Positions 5,379 through 5,721 of a stretch of DNA of 5,721 nt are shown piece after piece. The stretch lies in contig CAMWWW010000165.1 in the NCBI GenBank assembly GCA_947178015.1, positions 1 to 5,721 on the forward strand. The letters run 5' to 3'. Position numbers and translations under genes: made by a program. A model generated the notes under the pieces. It saw only the letters and a list, made by a program, of their open reading frames with translations, was not told where the DNA came from and ran no database searches. The DNA comes from an uncultured Clostridia bacterium (GTDB taxonomy: Bacteria > Bacillota > Clostridia > Lachnospirales > Lachnospiraceae). How positions within the stretch are numbered: the stretch's first letter is position 1; every line of letters starts with the position of its first letter.

Positions 5379-5721
5379 TTATACTCCAGTTTCTTTATTT
5401 AGACACTCATTGCATATATAATTTATCTTCAAATCATAAGAAAGTATTGGGATGTCAACCTGCTGTTGGAGGACTTCTGTCAGATCCTTCAACAAAATAT
5501 CAGACAACTTGCCACATTTCCTACATACCAGATGCTCATGACGCTTTATATTATCATAACAATCTGGATACCCCTCGACAGAAAGTTTCCTGATTAAGCC
5601 CTGTTGATATAGATAAGCTAAATTGTTGTAAACAGTTGCAAGTGCTACTGCTTTATGTCTCTCTTTCAAACACAAATAAATCTGCTCTGCTGTAAAATGT
5701 TGATTTGAACTATTGATTAAC
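5379..5721 (-). CDS. perR: Fur-family peroxide-responsive repressor, PerR type (5' truncated)
   Basis: This is a metal-dependent DNA-binding repressor of the Fur family. PerR members use Fe2+ to sense peroxide and control detoxification genes. The frame stays open to the window edge, so the start is outside; 113 residues are visible of about 140-150 expected. The TTG at 5675 is internal. The winged helix begins HFTAEQIY (His8, matching PerR His37) and has the recognition helix ATVYNNL. Its first Asn after Tyr is at the position that is Asn in PerR and Arg in Fur, which favours PerR. The regulatory metal site is complete: His8, Asp56, His61, His63 (HEH) and Asp74. Structural zinc cysteines are Cys66-x2-Cys69 and Cys103-x2-Cys106. 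Compared with Bacillus PerR, one residue is missing between Asp56 and His61. The neighbouring rubrerythrin is a typical PerR target. Fur or Zur function is less likely but not excluded. Confidence 0.85.
   Translation of the reverse strand, partial: LINSSNQHFTAEQIYLCLKERHKAVALATVYNNLAYLYQQGLIRKLSVEGYPDCYDNIKRHEHLVCRKCGKLSDILLKDLTEVLQQQVDIPILSYDLKINYICNECLNKETGV

Noticed and set aside
5673..5675. TTG at 5675 as the start of the Fur-family gene
   Set aside because: The frame is open upstream to the window edge and encodes the conserved HFTAEQIY helix, so this codon is internal and the gene is truncated by the window.

Overview
The window looks like chromosomal DNA of an anaerobic, low-to-moderate GC Firmicute, most likely a Clostridia/Lachnospiraceae-type gut bacterium. 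This rests on the protein families (a MATE transporter, a GH77 amylomaltase, a rubrerythrin, a PerR-type Fur protein with a YNN recognition helix, a soluble chemoreceptor), the AGGAGG-type ribosome sites and the short A/T-rich intergenic gaps. It is an inference from protein style, not a database match.

Layout from left to right. Bases 1-880 hold the C-terminal two thirds of a MATE efflux transporter on the + strand. It converges on a minus-strand block and ends in a strong 10-bp hairpin (875-900) that probably terminates transcription from both sides. The minus strand then carries, in reverse coordinate order, a GNAT acetyltransferase (911-1435) and malQ 4-alpha-glucanotransferase (1486-2958). 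Upstream of malQ is a gene-poor stretch of about 360 bases. It holds a credible promoter (TTGAAG-17-TATACT), an 11-bp palindrome over its -35, a leader of about 130 nt, and a possible 21-codon leader ORF whose stop overlaps the malQ start as ATGA. This stretch may be a dispersed repeat.

Bases 3319-5721 form the second minus-strand block. In transcription order it is a Fur-family regulator of PerR type (5' end outside the window), a soluble methyl-accepting chemotaxis protein with a C-terminal zinc-binding CZB domain, and a rubrerythrin closed by a clear intrinsic terminator. The perR-mcp gap is 20 nt, and the mcp-rbr gap is 51 nt with no terminator, so the three could share a transcript.

Biologically the second block is the most interesting part. 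It joins a peroxide-sensing repressor, a cytoplasmic chemoreceptor whose CZB zinc-cysteine site is a known type of oxidant switch, and a peroxide-reducing diiron enzyme. I infer an oxidative-stress module that couples detoxification to motility or another Che-type output. The MATE, GNAT and malQ genes appear to be ordinary neighbours without an obvious functional tie to it.
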